55,816 bases of DNA from an uncultured Alphaproteobacteria bacterium (GTDB lineage: Bacteria > Pseudomonadota > Alphaproteobacteria > GCA-002720895): the NCBI GenBank assembly GCA_902607475.1, contig CACLKH010000005.1, forward strand, positions 1-55,816, in the 5' to 3' direction. The notes under the pieces were generated by a model. That model was given only the letters and a program-made list of their open reading frames with translations. It had not been told where the DNA came from and ran no database searches. Position numbers and translations under genes: made by a program. Positions within the stretch are counted from its first letter, which is position 1. Each line of letters opens with the position of its first letter. Positions 39,332 through 50,531 of this stretch are shown here, piece after piece.

Positions 39332-39345
39332 TGAAACTAGACCAA

Positions 39346-41243
<1,898 letters not shown>

Positions 41244-41291
41244 CATTAAAAAAGTAGTAATAATTTTTTCTATTATTATAACATATAATGT

Positions 41292-42431
41292 ATGAATCAA
41301 AAAAAGAATTTACTTCCCATTGGTTTCAAAGATATTCTTGCAAACGATGCAAATATTCAATTTGAATATGGAAAAAAATTATTAAAAAATTTTGATTTAT
41401 GGGGATATTCTTTTATAGAACCTCCAATTATTGAATACGAAAAAACTTTGTCTGATACAAAAAATAAATTATTAAATAACAAAACACTCTCTTTTATTGA
41501 TCCTTTGACAAAGGAAAAAGTATCTTTAAGGCCTGATATTACTACGCAATTAGCTAGAATAGCCGAAGATAGATTATTTGGTTTACCAAAACCTTTAAGG
41601 CTATGTTATTTCGGAGATGTTTTTAGAGCAGACAAACCAAAACTATCATCTGATAGACAATTTAAGCAAGCAGGGGTTGAGATCATAGGATCAAAAAATT
41701 TACTTGCAGATTTAGAAATAATAAATTTATCTTTAGACTCATTAAAAAAAATTAATTTTAAAAAAATTAGTTTGGATATCAACGCTCCCATTATTTTAGA
41801 GAAAATTTTTGATGATTTTAAAATATCTTCAACTAAAAGAATTAGTTTAAGAAAACTTGTTGCAAAAAAAAATATTAAAGAGATTTATAATTTTGATATA
41901 AAATTATTTAATACATTAAAGGAAATAATTGACTCCTCAGGTCTTCTAAAAAAGAATATAAAAAAAATTCAAAAAATAAAATTAGGAAGCAATGCTAAAA
42001 AAGTTTTAAAAGATTTTATGACGATTTGTTCTTCCTTGTTAAAAAAAAATTATAATAAATATAAAATTTCAATAGATTTATTAGATCACAGAGGATTTGA
42101 ATATTATACAGGAATAACATTTAGTATTTTTTGTTTAAATTCTAGTAAAGAAGTTTGTAGAGGAGGGCGTTATTTAACATCAAAAAATAAAGATGCAGTT
42201 GGCTCGACTTTTCTTTTGAATCAATTTTTATCACTTAAAAATGTTTCAAAAAATAGCAAAAAAAAGATTTTAATCTCTTACAATGATTCCTTTAATAAAA
42301 AATTACCAGATTTGAGAAAAAAAGGCTGGATTTGTATTCAAAATATTGAAAGTGATAATGATAAAAAAATTGCTAAATTGCATAACTGTAAATTTATTTT
42401 TAAAAATAATAAACTATACCCAGTAAAATGA
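41292..42431 (+). CDS. hisZ: ATP phosphoribosyltransferase regulatory subunit
   Basis: HisRS-like fold: LLPIGFKDILANDANIQFEYGKKLLKNFDLWGYSFIEPPIIEYEKTL, SLRPDITTQLARIAEDRL; next to purA. Confidence 0.9.
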   Translation: MNQKKNLLPIGFKDILANDANIQFEYGKKLLKNFDLWGYSFIEPPIIEYEKTLSDTKNKLLNNKTLSFIDPLTKEKVSLRPDITTQLARIAEDRLFGLPKPLRLCYFGDVFRADKPKLSSDRQFKQAGVEIIGSKNLLADLEIINLSLDSLKKINFKKISLDINAPIILEKIFDDFKISSTKRISLRKLVAKKNIKEIYNFDIKLFNTLKEIIDSSGLLKKNIKKIQKIKLGSNAKKVLKDFMTICSSLLKKNYNKYKISIDLLDHRGFEYYTGITFSIFCLNSSKEVCRGGRYLTSKNKDAVGSTFLLNQFLSLKNVSKNSKKKILISYNDSFNKKLPDLRKKGWICIQNIESDNDKKIAKLHNCKFIFKNNKLYPVK

Positions 42432-43711
42432 AGAATCTTACAATAGTTGGTGCTCAATGGGGTGATGAAGGTAAGGGTAAAATTGTAGACCATTTATGTA
42501 ACAAATTTGATGTAGTTTTAAGATTTCAGGGAGGACATAATGCTGGCCATACTATTATTATAGGTAAAGAAAAGTTTATATTAAGCATTCTTCCATCAGG
42601 TTTAATTAGAAATAAATTATCCATAATAGGAAGTAGTGTAGTTATTGACCCAGTACATTTCTTGAAAGAAATAGATTTATTAAGAAAAAAGAAAATTAAA
42701 ATATCAAAAAAAAATTTAAAAATAGCAAATAATGCATCAATTTTATTACCTTTTCATTCTATAATTGACCAAATAAGAGAACAAAAATTATCAAAAAAAA
42801 AAATTGGAACAACAGGAAGAGGAATAGGCCCTTGTTATGAAGATAAAGTTGCTAGAAGAGGATTAAAAATTTATGACTTAGAGGATATAGACTCTCTTAG
42901 AGTTAGACTTAAAAATTTAGTAAATTTTCATAATATTTTTTTAAAAAGTTTATCAAAAAAAAGGATTTCATTTAATGAAACTTTTAAATTATTAAAATCA
43001 ATAAGAAAAAAAATTTTACCTTTTTCTATAGACGTAAGTGAATTTATAAACAGTAAATATTTTTTCAAAAAAAAATTTCTTTTTGAAGGTGCTCAAGGTC
43101 TAATGTTAGATATAGATCATGGTACTTTTCCATTTGTAACATCAAGCAACACAATTCCTGCCATTGCAGCAGCGAGCATTGGTATCAAACCATCTAAAAT
43201 CGGTCATATATTAGGTGTTGTAAAAGCTTATACAACTAGGGTTGGAGAAGGGCCATTTCCAACTGAAATTAAGTCTAATTTAGGATTAGAACTTGCAAAA
43301 AAAGGACGTGAATTTGGGAGTGTAACCGGTCGCCCAAGAAGGTGTGGATGGTTCGACGCAGTACAATGCAAGAAAGCTATTAATATTGCTGGTATTAACT
43401 CAATTGCGTTAACAAAAATCGATGTACTGGATAAATTTAAAAAAATAAAGATTTGTTATGAATATAAAATTGGCAAGAAAATAATTAAGTTTATGCCTAA
43501 TTCAAATAAAATGCTGAATAATATAAAACCTAGATATTTAATTTTGGATGGTTGGTGTGCTAACACAACCGGCATAAAAAATAAAAAAATGCTACCTCAA
43601 AAAGCACAAAAATTTATCAAAGTTATTGAAAATATTCTTAATATTCCAATAAATTTCCTTTCTAATGGCCCTGATAGAAATGATATTATTAATTTAAAAA
43701 AAATAACTTAA
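42428..43711 (+). CDS. purA: Adenylosuccinate synthetase
   Basis: VGAQWGDEGKGKIVDHLC, RFQGGHNAGHTI, GTTGRGIGPCYEDKVARRGL. Confidence 0.99.
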   Translation: MKNLTIVGAQWGDEGKGKIVDHLCNKFDVVLRFQGGHNAGHTIIIGKEKFILSILPSGLIRNKLSIIGSSVVIDPVHFLKEIDLLRKKKIKISKKNLKIANNASILLPFHSIIDQIREQKLSKKKIGTTGRGIGPCYEDKVARRGLKIYDLEDIDSLRVRLKNLVNFHNIFLKSLSKKRISFNETFKLLKSIRKKILPFSIDVSEFINSKYFFKKKFLFEGAQGLMLDIDHGTFPFVTSSNTIPAIAAASIGIKPSKIGHILGVVKAYTTRVGEGPFPTEIKSNLGLELAKKGREFGSVTGRPRRCGWFDAVQCKKAINIAGINSIALTKIDVLDKFKKIKICYEYKIGKKIIKFMPNSNKMLNNIKPRYLILDGWCANTTGIKNKKMLPQKAQKFIKVIENILNIPINFLSNGPDRNDIINLKKIT

Positions 43712-43712
43712 T

Positions 43713-44618
43713 TTAAAAAGCAGAGATTTCTTCTCTTTCTAAATTTTTTTTTATTAATAAATTTTTCACAGACTTTTTTAGTTTCTCCATTGCTCTAACC
43801 TCGATTTGTCTTACTCTTTCTCTTGAGATTTTGTAGTGATTACTTAGATCTTCGAGAGTTTTTGGCTTATCTTTTAGTCTTCTTTCAATCATTATATATT
43901 TTTCTCTAGGGCTTAAAACATTTATAGCCTTTGAAAGCAAGTCCTTTCTTTGATCTAGTTCCTGTGAATTTGATATTATATATTCCTGTGTTGGGGAACT
44001 ATCAACCAACCAATCTTGCCATTCTCCCTCACCATCTTCTTTAAGGGGCGCATTTAATGAATGATCTGGCCCTGCTAATCTTCTATTCATTTCCGTTACT
44101 TCTTTTTTTGAGACATTTAAATTTTTTGCTATTTTATTAACATTTTCTGGATACATATCTCCTTCTTCATAAGCTCTTAGGCTTGATTTAATTTTTCTTA
44201 AATTAAAAAATAATTTTTTTTGTGCAGCAGTTGTGCCCATTTTAACTAAAGACCAACTATGTAATATATATTCTTGGATAGACGCTCTTATCCACCACAT
44301 TGCATAAGTAGCCAATCTAAAACCTCTTTTATAATCAAATCTTTTTATTGATTCAAGCATTCCTATATTTCCTTCGGATATTAGCTCATTTATAGGCAAC
44401 CCATATCCTTTATAGCCCATTGCAATTTTTGCTACTAGCCTTAAGTGGCTTGTAACCATAATATGAGCAGATTCAATATCTTTTTTTTTTGTCCATTTCA
44501 TTGCCAATTCTCTTTCATATTGAGGTTCTAAAAGCGGATATTTCCTTATTTCTTGTAAATATCTATTTAAACCGTTTTCTGAAGTGATTTTTGGCAAGTG
44601 TTTAAAAATAGCTGTCAT
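43713..44618 (-). CDS. rpoH: RNA polymerase sigma-32 factor
   Basis: LVAKIAMGYKGYGLPINELISEGNIGMLESIKRFDYKRGFRLATYAMWWIRASIQEYILHSWSLVKMGTTAAQKKLFFNLRKIKS...SRERVRQIEVRAMEKLK. Confidence 0.97.
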   Translation of the reverse strand: MTAIFKHLPKITSENGLNRYLQEIRKYPLLEPQYERELAMKWTKKKDIESAHIMVTSHLRLVAKIAMGYKGYGLPINELISEGNIGMLESIKRFDYKRGFRLATYAMWWIRASIQEYILHSWSLVKMGTTAAQKKLFFNLRKIKSSLRAYEEGDMYPENVNKIAKNLNVSKKEVTEMNRRLAGPDHSLNAPLKEDGEGEWQDWLVDSSPTQEYIISNSQELDQRKDLLSKAINVLSPREKYIMIERRLKDKPKTLEDLSNHYKISRERVRQIEVRAMEKLKKSVKNLLIKKNLEREEISAF

Positions 44619-44638
44619 AATTATTACATTTAAAAAAA

Positions 44639-44675
44639 TTAATAGAATCTGATAGTTATTGAACGATTCTATTAA
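44639..44675 (-). promoter_or_regulatory. 11-bp perfect inverted repeat (TTAATAGAATC/GATTCTATTAA) upstream of rpoH
   Basis: Arms 44639-44649 and 44665-44675, 15-nt loop, 20 nt upstream of the rpoH start codon. Confidence 0.7.
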
Positions 44676-44736
44676 ATAATATTTACTTTAACACTTATCC
44701 ACAGTTTCTCATAATTATATGACTCTTGTCAAGTAA

Positions 44737-45474
44737 TTAAATTAATTTTAATTGTTTTATTAAAGTATTGATATCATTAGGTAATTTAGAATTTAGTTCT
44801 ATCTTATTTTTTTTTATTGGATGAATGAAGCTTAAAAAATAGGCATGTAATGCTTGTCTTTTAAATGTAATTATTTGATTTATTAAAGATTTATCCACAT
44901 TTTTTAATAATTTTGATTTATTTTTCCCATATTTTTTATCCCCTATTATTGAATTTCCTGAACTAGATAGATGTACTCTTATTTGATGTGTTCTACCTGT
45001 TAATAATTTACATTCAATTAGTGATGCCACATTAGAAAAATTTTTTTTTACTTTATATTTTGTAATTGCACTTTTTCCACCGATTTTAAAAATAGAAAAT
45101 TTTTTTCTATTTTTTGGATTTCTACCTATATTCATTGTAAAACTTCCGCTATTTTTTTTTAATAATCCCCAGATAACAGCTAAATACAAACGATTTATTT
45201 CTCTTTTCTTAAATTTTTCTTGAAGTAATTTATGAATTTTATTATTTTTAGCAATTATTAATAATCCGCTTGTATCTTTATCCAATCTATGAACTATACC
45301 TGGCCTATCTATGCCAGATAGATTTGATAAATTTTTCCCATATTTTTTTATTAAAAAATCAACTAAAGTTCTATTTTTTTCCCCAGCTCCTGGGTGAACA
45401 GTTAAACCGCTAGGTTTATCTACTACAATTAACTCTTTATCTTCGTACAAAATTTTTATATTTTTAAAGCACAT
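44737..45474 (-). CDS. rluD: Ribosomal large subunit pseudouridine synthase, RluD family
   Basis: GIVHRLDKDTSGLLIIAKN, LLTGRTHQIRVHLSSSGNSIIGDKKYG. Confidence 0.94.
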   Translation of the reverse strand: MCFKNIKILYEDKELIVVDKPSGLTVHPGAGEKNRTLVDFLIKKYGKNLSNLSGIDRPGIVHRLDKDTSGLLIIAKNNKIHKLLQEKFKKREINRLYLAVIWGLLKKNSGSFTMNIGRNPKNRKKFSIFKIGGKSAITKYKVKKNFSNVASLIECKLLTGRTHQIRVHLSSSGNSIIGDKKYGKNKSKLLKNVDKSLINQIITFKRQALHAYFLSFIHPIKKNKIELNSKLPNDINTLIKQLKLI

Positions 45475-45488
45475 TTAAAAAAAATTAT

Positions 45489-45773
45489 ATGAAACATTTA
45501 AAATTTATAGTAATTCTTATGGGATTGTTAATTTTTTTTGGCACATCAGCTATTCTTTATATTGTTTTTGATAGATTATTTTCAAAAGAAAAGTTGATTT
45601 TTCCTCAAAAAGATGAGCTAAAACAATTACAAATTAGTGAAAATAGCGAAATAATAAATACTAATATTTCAGATGACAAATTAATATTAACTATTAAATT
45701 AAACAAAAATTACCAAATAATTATTTATGATTTAAAAAGTGGCAAACAACTATACTTTTTTGAGATAAATTAA
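45489..45773 (+). CDS. Small membrane-anchored protein, possible DUF6476-like
   Basis: Single N-terminal TM; position downstream of divergent rluD. Confidence 0.6.
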   Translation: MKHLKFIVILMGLLIFFGTSAILYIVFDRLFSKEKLIFPQKDELKQLQISENSEIINTNISDDKLILTIKLNKNYQIIIYDLKSGKQLYFFEIN

Positions 45774-45775
45774 TA

Positions 45776-46123
45776 ATGAAATCAATTTTTAAAATATATT
45801 TTATATTTATTTTTTTTACACTTAACAGTTGTTCAACATCTTTACAAAGTATTTTTGATGCTTTAAATTATTCAAAAAATAGCGTAGATGTGCTCTCATA
45901 TGTAACTACAGACAAAACAACAACTGATCACGCTTTATCATATATATTTAACAAAGATTGTTCTTTAGCAAGAACATTTAAATTAAAGCAAATTTGCGAA
46001 GAAATAAATAAAGAAAATTTAGTTTTGGACAATAAGCATTTAAATTTAAAGAAAACAAAAAAAGTTTATAAAAAAAGAGTTGTAAAAATAAAAAAAATAA
46101 AGGTTCCATCTATGGCTTACTAA
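45776..46123 (+). CDS. Small lipoprotein of unknown function
   Basis: Lipobox LNSC; TDHALSYIFNKDCSLARTFKLKQIC conserved-looking core. Confidence 0.7.
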   Translation: MKSIFKIYFIFIFFTLNSCSTSLQSIFDALNYSKNSVDVLSYVTTDKTTTDHALSYIFNKDCSLARTFKLKQICEEINKENLVLDNKHLNLKKTKKVYKKRVVKIKKIKVPSMAY

Positions 46124-46142
46124 ACTAAATGAATATTAAAAA

Positions 46143-46859
46143 ATGATTTCTATTTCAAATATAACAAAAAAATTCGATGATTTTACTGCTGTAGATAATC
46201 TAAGTATGGCTGTAAAAAGTGGAGAGGTTCTTGGTTTTTTAGGACCAAATGGTGCTGGAAAATCAACCACAATGAAAATGATTACTGGTTTTATAAAACC
46301 AACTGAAGGAACAATAAAAGTTAAAGGTATGAATGTTGAAACAAACCCAATTGAATGTAAAAAATTAATCGGATATCTTCCTGAAGGTGCCCCTTTATAT
46401 GGAGATATGACGCCGATGAATATGTTAAAATTTGTAGCATATACTCGAGGAATGAACTTACAAGAATTTAAAACAGCTTTAGATATTGTTGTGATAAAAA
46501 CTGAAATAACTGATGTTATTAACCAACCAATTGACACTTTATCTAAAGGTTATAAAAGAAGAGTTGGGTTAGCCCAAGCATTGATACATGATCCTGAAAT
46601 TTTAATTTTAGATGAGCCTACAGACGGTTTAGATCCTAACCAAAAACATCATGTCAGAAATTTAATAAATGAAATGGGTAAAGAAAAAGCAATAATAATT
46701 TCGACGCATATTTTAGAAGAAGTCGATGCTGTTTGTTCGCGTGCCTGTATTATTGCTAAAGGAAAAAAAATTATTGATAGCAATCCTAAAGAATTAAAAA
46801 AATCATTTAAAAACAAAAACTTAGATAGTATTTTTAGAGAAATTACTTTAAATAAATAA
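46143..46859 (+). CDS. ABC transporter ATPase (GldA-like)
   Basis: FLGPNGAGKSTTMKMITGF, LSKGYKRRVGLAQALIHDPEILILDEPTDGLDPNQ. Confidence 0.95.
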   Translation: MISISNITKKFDDFTAVDNLSMAVKSGEVLGFLGPNGAGKSTTMKMITGFIKPTEGTIKVKGMNVETNPIECKKLIGYLPEGAPLYGDMTPMNMLKFVAYTRGMNLQEFKTALDIVVIKTEITDVINQPIDTLSKGYKRRVGLAQALIHDPEILILDEPTDGLDPNQKHHVRNLINEMGKEKAIIISTHILEEVDAVCSRACIIAKGKKIIDSNPKELKKSFKNKNLDSIFREITLNK

Positions 46860-46867
46860 TTATATTT

Positions 46868-47602
46868 ATGAATGTATTACTAAATATAGTAAAAAGAGAA
46901 TTAGCAAGTTATTTTTCTACGCCACTAGCTTATGTTTTCATTGTAATTTTTTTAACACTTATTGGGTCTTTTACTTTTTATTTAGGAAATTTTTTTGTAA
47001 GAGGACAAGCAGATTTAAACTCATTTTTTGCTTTTCATCCGTGGGTATATATTTTATTGATACCAGCAGTTACGATGCGACTATGGGCAGAAGAAAGAAA
47101 ATCAGGAACAATAGAATTATTGATGACTCTACCTTTGACAACAACTCAATCAGTTATAGGAAAATTTTTTGCTGCTTGGATTTTTATATTTATTGCATTA
47201 ATTTTAACATTTCCAATTTGGATTACAGTTAATTATTTAGGACAACCAGATAATGGAGTTATTTTAGCAGGATATGTAGGTAGCTTATTTATGTCAGGAG
47301 CTTATTTATCAATAGGATCTTGTATTTCAGCTATTACTAAAAATCAAGTTATAGCTTTTGTTGTAGCTGCAACAGTTTGTTTTATTTTTACTATGACTGG
47401 CGTAGATATAGTATTAAATTTTTTTAAAGTTTGGGCTCCTGAATTCTTAGTTAGTACAATTTCTTCTATGAGTTTTCTTACTCATTTTGAATCTATAACA
47501 AAAGGAGTAATAGAAATAAGAGACTTCCTTTTTTATTTGAGTGTTATTGTTTTCTGGCTTTTTTTAAATGTTGTAGTAGTTGAGTTTAAAAAATTTAATT
47601 AA
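46868..47602 (+). CDS. ABC transporter permease (GldF-like)
   Basis: KRELASYFSTPLAYVFIVIFLTLIGSFTFYLGNFF...WAEERKSGTIELLMTLPLTTTQSVIGKF. Confidence 0.92.
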   Translation: MNVLLNIVKRELASYFSTPLAYVFIVIFLTLIGSFTFYLGNFFVRGQADLNSFFAFHPWVYILLIPAVTMRLWAEERKSGTIELLMTLPLTTTQSVIGKFFAAWIFIFIALILTFPIWITVNYLGQPDNGVILAGYVGSLFMSGAYLSIGSCISAITKNQVIAFVVAATVCFIFTMTGVDIVLNFFKVWAPEFLVSTISSMSFLTHFESITKGVIEIRDFLFYLSVIVFWLFLNVVVVEFKKFN

Positions 47603-47607
47603 ATTTT

Positions 47608-49521
47608 ATGTTGAAAAAGATATTAAATAATGAAAATAAGCTTCCTTTAATTTTTTTATTGGCAATTATTTCTTTTTTATCATTTAACGTTTTAAATAAA
47701 AATTTTTTTAAGAATTTAAGATTCGATCTTACAAGATCTAATGTTTATACATTATCCGAAGGAACAAAATCAATTTTGAAATCTATCAACGAACCTCTTG
47801 ATTTTAAACTATTTTATACAAAACAAATTGGCGATCTTAATCCGGTTTATCAAAATTATTACGATAGAGTAAAAGAAATACTTGAGCAATATGTATTATT
47901 ATCTAATAACAAAATTAAATTGAAAATTCTTAATCCAAAACCTTTTTCAGATGAAGAAGATAAGGCAGTGGAGTACGGATTACAAGGTGCTGAAATTATG
48001 GCTGGTGTTTATGGATATTTTGGTTTAATTGCAACAAATAGCACTGATGATGAAGAAAAGATAATTTTTTTTCAACCAGATCGTAGTCCATTCTTAGAAT
48101 ACGATTTAAGTAAGATTGTTACAAATTTAGCAAACCCGAATAGAAGAATAGTTGGTTTATATACTGATTTACCTATGCTAGGTACTTTTAACCCTTTAGC
48201 AAAGTCAGAAGAAGCAGCAGCAGCGCCGCCATGGGCTGTATATAACCAAATGAAAGAATTCTTTGAAATTAAAAGAATTCATGAAAAAACAAGATCTATA
48301 CCTGATGGGCTAGAGCTATTAATGCTTGTTCATCCAAAAAAAATTCCAGATAGATTAATATATATGATAGATCAATTTGTATTGAGAGGAGGAAAACTTC
48401 TTGTTTTTATTGATCCTAATTCAGAAACGGAGGGTTTTTCCCCTAATGCAGAGCAAATAAATGGAAGTAACAGTTCTAATTTAAGTGAACTATTAGAAAA
48501 ATGGGGAGTGGAGTTGGCTGAAAATAAAGTAGTCGGAGACTTACTTTCTGCTAGAAGGGTTGAGATAGGTGCGTCAGACCAACCATCTGTTACAGATTAT
48601 CTCGCTTGGCTTGATATAAAAAAAGATCATATGGATGATACACATCAAGTTACTTCTAAAGTTCAAAGACTAACATTCGCAACATCTGGATTTCTTAAAA
48701 ATAACAAAAAAAATAATAAAATTAATTTTAAAAGATTAGTATGGAGTACAACGCAATCAATGCAAATTGATGTATCAGATGTTATTTCACCAGATCCAAC
48801 TACTTTATTAAGAAATTTTGTTCCATCAAATGAAGAACTTACTTTAGCTGCTGAAATAAAAGGGAGTTTTTTATCTAACTTTCCTGATGGTCCACCTGTT
48901 ACAAATAGAAAAGATGATTTTGATAAAAATAAACATATCAATGAGTCAATTAAACCAACCACATTAGTTATTCTTGCTGATGCTGACATGTTATACGATG
49001 AATACTGGCTTAAATATGAACAATCCGGAGAAGTTCTTCCTATAGCAAATAATGCTGATTTTACAGTGAATTTACTTGAATATTTAAATGGTACTGAAGA
49101 TTTAATAGGTTTGAGAGGAAAAGGCGTTTCTTCAGTGCCATTCATTAAAGTTGAGAAAATTCAAAAAGAAGCTGAACAAAAATTTAGGTCAAAAGAACAA
49201 GAACTTCTTGAAAAATTAAATAACTATCAAAGTAAATTGGAAAATATACAAAAAGGTTCAGGAGAAGATGAAAAAAACACTCTTTTAACTAAAGAAGAAA
49301 ACTTAGAAATTGATAAATTTAAAGAAGAAATGATTTTTGTTAGATCTGAACTTAGAAAAGTACAAAATGCGTTGAGAAAAGATATAGAAAAATTAGATAG
49401 CACTTTAAAATTTTTTAATATTTTTCTTGTACCAATTTTATTAGTTATTATTTCGGTTGTTCTTAGCTTTATAGAGAGAAGAAAAAGACATCAAAAACAT
49501 ATTGTAAGAGAAACAAATTAA
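47608..49521 (+). CDS. GldG-like ABC-type auxiliary protein
   Basis: RFDLTRSNVYTLSEGTKSILKSINEPLDFKLFYTKQ...; N- and C-terminal TMs. Confidence 0.88.
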   Translation: MLKKILNNENKLPLIFLLAIISFLSFNVLNKNFFKNLRFDLTRSNVYTLSEGTKSILKSINEPLDFKLFYTKQIGDLNPVYQNYYDRVKEILEQYVLLSNNKIKLKILNPKPFSDEEDKAVEYGLQGAEIMAGVYGYFGLIATNSTDDEEKIIFFQPDRSPFLEYDLSKIVTNLANPNRRIVGLYTDLPMLGTFNPLAKSEEAAAAPPWAVYNQMKEFFEIKRIHEKTRSIPDGLELLMLVHPKKIPDRLIYMIDQFVLRGGKLLVFIDPNSETEGFSPNAEQINGSNSSNLSELLEKWGVELAENKVVGDLLSARRVEIGASDQPSVTDYLAWLDIKKDHMDDTHQVTSKVQRLTFATSGFLKNNKKNNKINFKRLVWSTTQSMQIDVSDVISPDPTTLLRNFVPSNEELTLAAEIKGSFLSNFPDGPPVTNRKDDFDKNKHINESIKPTTLVILADADMLYDEYWLKYEQSGEVLPIANNADFTVNLLEYLNGTEDLIGLRGKGVSSVPFIKVEKIQKEAEQKFRSKEQELLEKLNNYQSKLENIQKGSGEDEKNTLLTKEENLEIDKFKEEMIFVRSELRKVQNALRKDIEKLDSTLKFFNIFLVPILLVIISVVLSFIERRKRHQKHIVRETN

Positions 49522-49526
49522 AAAGA

Positions 49527-50531
49527 ATGTCAAATAAATATTTTATATATTTAATTTTAATAACAATTTCATTATTTGTTTTAGCATTAATATCTTTTTT
49601 AATTCAACCAAGATACGAAACATCTTTGAAAAGAGGAGGGATAATTTTTGAAAATATTGAAAATCAATTAAATGATATTAAAGAAATAAATATTGATAAT
49701 AATAAAAAAAAAATCTCAATAATAAAAGACCAAGATAATTGGTATATGGCATCAAAGTCAAATTATAAAGTAAAAAATGAAGTAGTAAGAAAAAATTTGA
49801 TCCAAATCTCAGAGTTAAGATTCTTTGAGAAAAAAACAAAGGAAGAATATTTATATTCCAGATTAAATCTTAATTATCCAAATGATGAAGATGGTAATTC
49901 TAAATTTATATCTATAATTAATAGCGATAAAGAAGCTTTAATTGAATTTATTCTTGGAAAGAGAAAAAAAAATGGTGTTTATATAAAAAAATTAAAAGAT
50001 AAGCAAACTTGGCTAACATCAGGAACATTGGATATGTCATCGGTTGAAAGGGATTGGTTAGAAACAAAAATTTTAAATATAGATTATCAAGATGTAAAAA
50101 AAATATTAGTAAGTCATTTAAATAAAAAAGAATCTTTTTCTTTAATTAAAGATGATAAAAATGAAAACTTTTTAATTGACAACTTAACTAAAGAACAAAT
50201 TCCAAAAAGTGATTTAATTGCAAATCATATAGGTTATTTTTTTACTAATTTAATTTTTGAAGATGTTGTTAAAAGGAAGAATGTAATAGATACCGAACTT
50301 CGTACAAAAATAAATTTTGAATTATTTGATGGAACAAATATTTTTGCAGTTATTTTTAATGAAGATAAAGATATATGGATTAGCTTTAATATAGATGATC
50401 AATCAACATTTAAACTTAATGACGATGATAAAATTTTTGTTAATGATATTCAGAACTGGTCTTATAAATTGTCTTCTAAAAAATTCAATGTTATTAATTC
50501 TAAATTAGATGATCTGCTCGTTGAAGACTGA
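49527..50531 (+). CDS. DUF4340 family protein
   Basis: N-terminal TM, follows gldG-like gene, repeats of I.I.....DNWYM-type domain. Confidence 0.8.
   Translation: MSNKYFIYLILITISLFVLALISFLIQPRYETSLKRGGIIFENIENQLNDIKEINIDNNKKKISIIKDQDNWYMASKSNYKVKNEVVRKNLIQISELRFFEKKTKEEYLYSRLNLNYPNDEDGNSKFISIINSDKEALIEFILGKRKKNGVYIKKLKDKQTWLTSGTLDMSSVERDWLETKILNIDYQDVKKILVSHLNKKESFSLIKDDKNENFLIDNLTKEQIPKSDLIANHIGYFFTNLIFEDVVKRKNVIDTELRTKINFELFDGTNIFAVIFNEDKDIWISFNIDDQSTFKLNDDDKIFVNDIQNWSYKLSSKKFNVINSKLDDLLVED

Noticed and set aside
48663-49145. 160-aa reverse ORF antisense to the GldG-like gene
   Set aside because: Antisense to a well-supported CDS, no recognisable motifs.
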